This document shows, piece after piece, positions 5,455-6,935 of a stretch of 6,935 bases of DNA. Positions within the stretch are counted from its first letter, which is position 1, and each line of letters begins with the position of its first letter. The notes under the pieces are model-generated. The model saw only the letters and a program-made list of their open reading frames with translations. It did not search any database and was not told the DNA's origin. Both the position numbers and the translations under genes were made by a program. The stretch covers positions 1-6,935 of the forward strand of contig JAFDHB010000177.1 of assembly GCA_019308985.1 (NCBI GenBank). Direction: 5' to 3'. The DNA is from Deltaproteobacteria bacterium (GTDB lineage Bacteria; Desulfobacterota; DSM-4660; Desulfatiglandales; HGW-15).

Positions 5455-5715
5455 TCAGCCGGCGTTTCCCTCGAGTTTTTCGACAACCTGCCATCTCTTT
5501 TTCTTGCTTAGGGGTCTGGACTCGATGATTCTGACCTTGTCCCCCACCTTGCAACTGTTTTGTGGATCATGGGCTAGGTATTTTTTTTGCCTCTTAACGT
5601 ACTTGCCGTATCTCTTGTCCTTCTTCAAACGGTCGACCAGGACCTTGACGGTCTTGTCCATTCCGTCACTGACCACCACGCCCATCAACTTCTTCCTTGT
5701 ACCTCTCTCAGCCAT
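5455..5715 (-). CDS. rpsQ: 30S ribosomal protein S17
   Basis: S17 is an OB-fold primary binder of the 16S rRNA 5' domain. The 86-residue product begins [29 protein letters not shown]. It carries the family motif GxVVSDxMDKTxxV and the later block [31 protein letters not shown]. Length matches the family (84 in E. coli). The start lies 2 bp after the rpmC stop, and GAGG sits within the end of rpmC, so the two genes are probably translationally coupled. Confidence 0.97.
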   Translation of the reverse strand: MAERGTRKKLMGVVVSDGMDKTVKVLVDRLKKDKRYGKYVKRQKKYLAHDPQNSCKVGDKVRIIESRPLSKKKRWQVVEKLEGNAG

Positions 5716-5717
5716 CC

Positions 5718-5930
5718 CTACCTCTTTTTATCACGCTCCGCAGAGATCTCTCTCTCCCTGATTATGGTCTTGACCCGAGCCAGATCTCTCTTGGTCTTTC
5801 CAAGCAGGGCGGTATTGCCCAATTGGCCGGTTGCCTTTTGAAATCTCAGGTTGAAGATTTCCTGGCTCAGTTCCTTTTCCTTTTCTCTTAACTCCTCCGG
5901 GCTCAAGTCCCGCAGTTCCTTTGCCTTCAT
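5718..5930 (-). CDS. rpmC: 50S ribosomal protein L29
   Basis: L29 is a small helical protein near the exit tunnel, where it helps dock trigger factor and SRP. The 70 residues form a long helical hairpin: [31 protein letters not shown], then the conserved turn KATGQLGNT, then the second helix with [15 protein letters not shown]. Length is typical (63-70). The ATG overlaps the rplP stop as ATGA (5930-5927), pointing to coupled translation. Confidence 0.97.
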   Translation of the reverse strand: MKAKELRDLSPEELREKEKELSQEIFNLRFQKATGQLGNTALLGKTKRDLARVKTIIREREISAERDKKR

Positions 5931-6346
5931 ATCTGCTTACCCCGGGCCACGAATCGAGTAGAGATAGGGAGCTTGTGCCCTGCCAGACGGAAGGCTTCAG
6001 CCGCCGTAGATTCCCCCACACCCTCGATCTCGTATAGTATTCTCCCAGGCTTCACTACCGCCACCCATCCCTCGGGTGCCCCCTTCCCTTTCCCCATCCT
6101 CGTTTCAGCAGGCTTCTTGGTTATGGGTTTATCCGGAAATATGCGGATCCAGATCTTGCCGCCCCGCTTTACGTGCCTCGTTATGGCCACCCTTGCTGCT
6201 TCGATCTGTTGGGCACTCAACAGGCCGCATCCGAGGGCCTGGAGGCCATATTCTCCAAATTCAAGGGTACAGCCCTTGCTTATCGCCTTCCCCTTCATCC
6301 TTCCCTTTTGTCTCTTTCGATATTTGACCTTTTTCGGGCTTAGCAT
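5927..6346 (-). CDS. rplP: 50S ribosomal protein L16
   Basis: L16 binds 23S rRNA near the A site and peptidyl-transferase centre. The 139 residues begin [21 protein letters not shown]. They show [47 protein letters not shown] (about 43-89). Arginine 83 in RMGKGKG aligns with E. coli Arg81, a hydroxylation site in that species. The C-terminal block ILYEIEGV...[19 protein letters not shown] is canonical. Length is near E. coli (136). AGGA, overlapping the rpsC stop, lies 7 nt before the ATG. rpsC ends 9 bp upstream. Confidence 0.98.
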   Translation of the reverse strand: MLSPKKVKYRKRQKGRMKGKAISKGCTLEFGEYGLQALGCGLLSAQQIEAARVAITRHVKRGGKIWIRIFPDKPITKKPAETRMGKGKGAPEGWVAVVKPGRILYEIEGVGESTAAEAFRLAGHKLPISTRFVARGKQI

Positions 6347-6355
6347 GATAGATTC

Positions 6356-6935
6356 CTAGCTTCTCTTTTCAGGTAAGATTTCTCCTTTAAACACCGCCAC
6401 CTTGACCCCGATCGTACCATAGGTCGTAAATGCTTCTGCAAATCCGTAATCGATATCCGCCCTCAGGGTATGCAAGGGAACCCTTCCTTTTCGATACCAT
6501 TCCCTTCTCGCCATTTCCGCTCCCCCCAGGCGCCCACTGCAGGCTATCTTTATCCCTAGAGCGCCGAAGCGCAGCGCTGAGCTCACACTCTTCTTCATGG
6601 CCCTTCGAAATGAAATACGCCTCACCAGTTGAAGCGCAACGTTTTCAGCGATCAACTGGGCCTCAACCTCCGGTTTTCTCACCTCTTGAATATCAAGAAT
6701 GATCTCTCTCTTTACCTGCTTTTCCAACTCTCGCTTGACGTTTTCGATTTCTACTCCCTTCTTTCCTATGACGAGGCCCGGCCTGGCCGTATGTATCTTT
6801 ATCCTGACCTTGTTTGCCGCCCTCTCTATCTCTATCTTAGAAACTCCTGCCTGAACCAATCTCTTTTTCAGGTACTTGCGTATATTGTAATCTTCCAAGA
6901 CAAATTCGCTGTATTCCTTCCCCGCGAACCATTTC
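6356..6935 (-). CDS. rpsC: 30S ribosomal protein S3, C-terminal 193 codons (5' end outside window)
   Basis: S3 lies in the head of the small subunit at the mRNA entry channel and contributes to helicase activity. The frame is open to the window edge and reads [20 protein letters not shown] at its beginning, the usual S3 sequence some 20 residues into the protein. The true start is therefore beyond 6935; the TTG at 6898 is internal. A type 2 KH domain is visible with its loop IGKKG (about residues 56-60 of the fragment). The C-terminal domain follows: [51 protein letters not shown] and [12 protein letters not shown]. It ends PEKRS with TAG. Truncated by the window only. Confidence 0.97.
   Translation of the reverse strand, partial: KWFAGKEYSEFVLEDYNIRKYLKKRLVQAGVSKIEIERAANKVRIKIHTARPGLVIGKKGVEIENVKRELEKQVKREIILDIQEVRKPEVEAQLIAENVALQLVRRISFRRAMKKSVSSALRFGALGIKIACSGRLGGAEMARREWYRKGRVPLHTLRADIDYGFAEAFTTYGTIGVKVAVFKGEILPEKRS

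Noticed and set aside
5415..5486. 24-residue N-terminal extension of L14
   Set aside because: It overlaps the end of rpsQ, is absent from the family, and a strong Shine-Dalgarno precedes the internal ATG at 5414.
1..6702. Many plus-strand ORFs of 60-200 codons
   Set aside because: All lie antisense to clearly identified ribosomal-protein genes or secY, and their translations show no family motifs.

Overview
The window is a nearly unbroken stretch of the bacterial S10/spc ribosomal-protein gene cluster, read entirely on the minus strand. In transcription order (high to low coordinate) the genes are rpsC (5' end outside the window), rplP, rpmC, rpsQ, rplN, rplX, rplE, rpsN, rpsH, rplF, rplR, rpsE, rpmD, rplO and secY (3' end outside the window). 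The plus strand holds only antisense shadows of these genes. I see no RNA gene, CRISPR array, transposase or foreign cargo gene.

The source is a bacterium. The gene order is the standard bacterial one. The SecY N-terminus (MIGGFQNIGKIPELKKR), the zinc-ribbon S14 and the L24 with a C-terminal CxxC...CxxC tail fit a Desulfobacterota (Deltaproteobacteria)-like organism. That placement is an inference from remembered family features, not from a search.

Right part (6935-4677): S3, L16, L29, S17, L14 and L24 are tightly packed, with a 4-bp ATGA overlap (rplP/rpmC) and gaps of 2 to 40 bp. Middle part (4434-965): L5, S14, S8, L6, L18, S5, L30 and L15 follow, ending with an ATGA overlap between rpmD and rplO. 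Left part (722-1): the first 240 codons of SecY. The ribosomal proteins assemble into both subunits. SecY is the channel of the Sec translocon and is commonly encoded at the end of this cluster.

The unexpected content lies in the spacers. Two of them, rplX-rplE and rplO-secY, are about 242 bp long in an otherwise compact operon. Each holds a long imperfect palindrome with its own short hairpin exactly at the centre: a 192-bp element at 4453-4644, whose arms carry four tandem 7-bp GTTA-type units each, and a 144-bp element at 747-890. Both look like non-coding, MITE-like or structured repeat insertions. The first lies at the junction where, in E. coli, ribosomal protein S8 binds the spc mRNA. 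A third, smaller spacer before rpsE (about 117 bp) can form alternative hairpins. Several start codons are TTG (rplE, rpsN, probably rpsE), each supported by a well-placed Shine-Dalgarno sequence.
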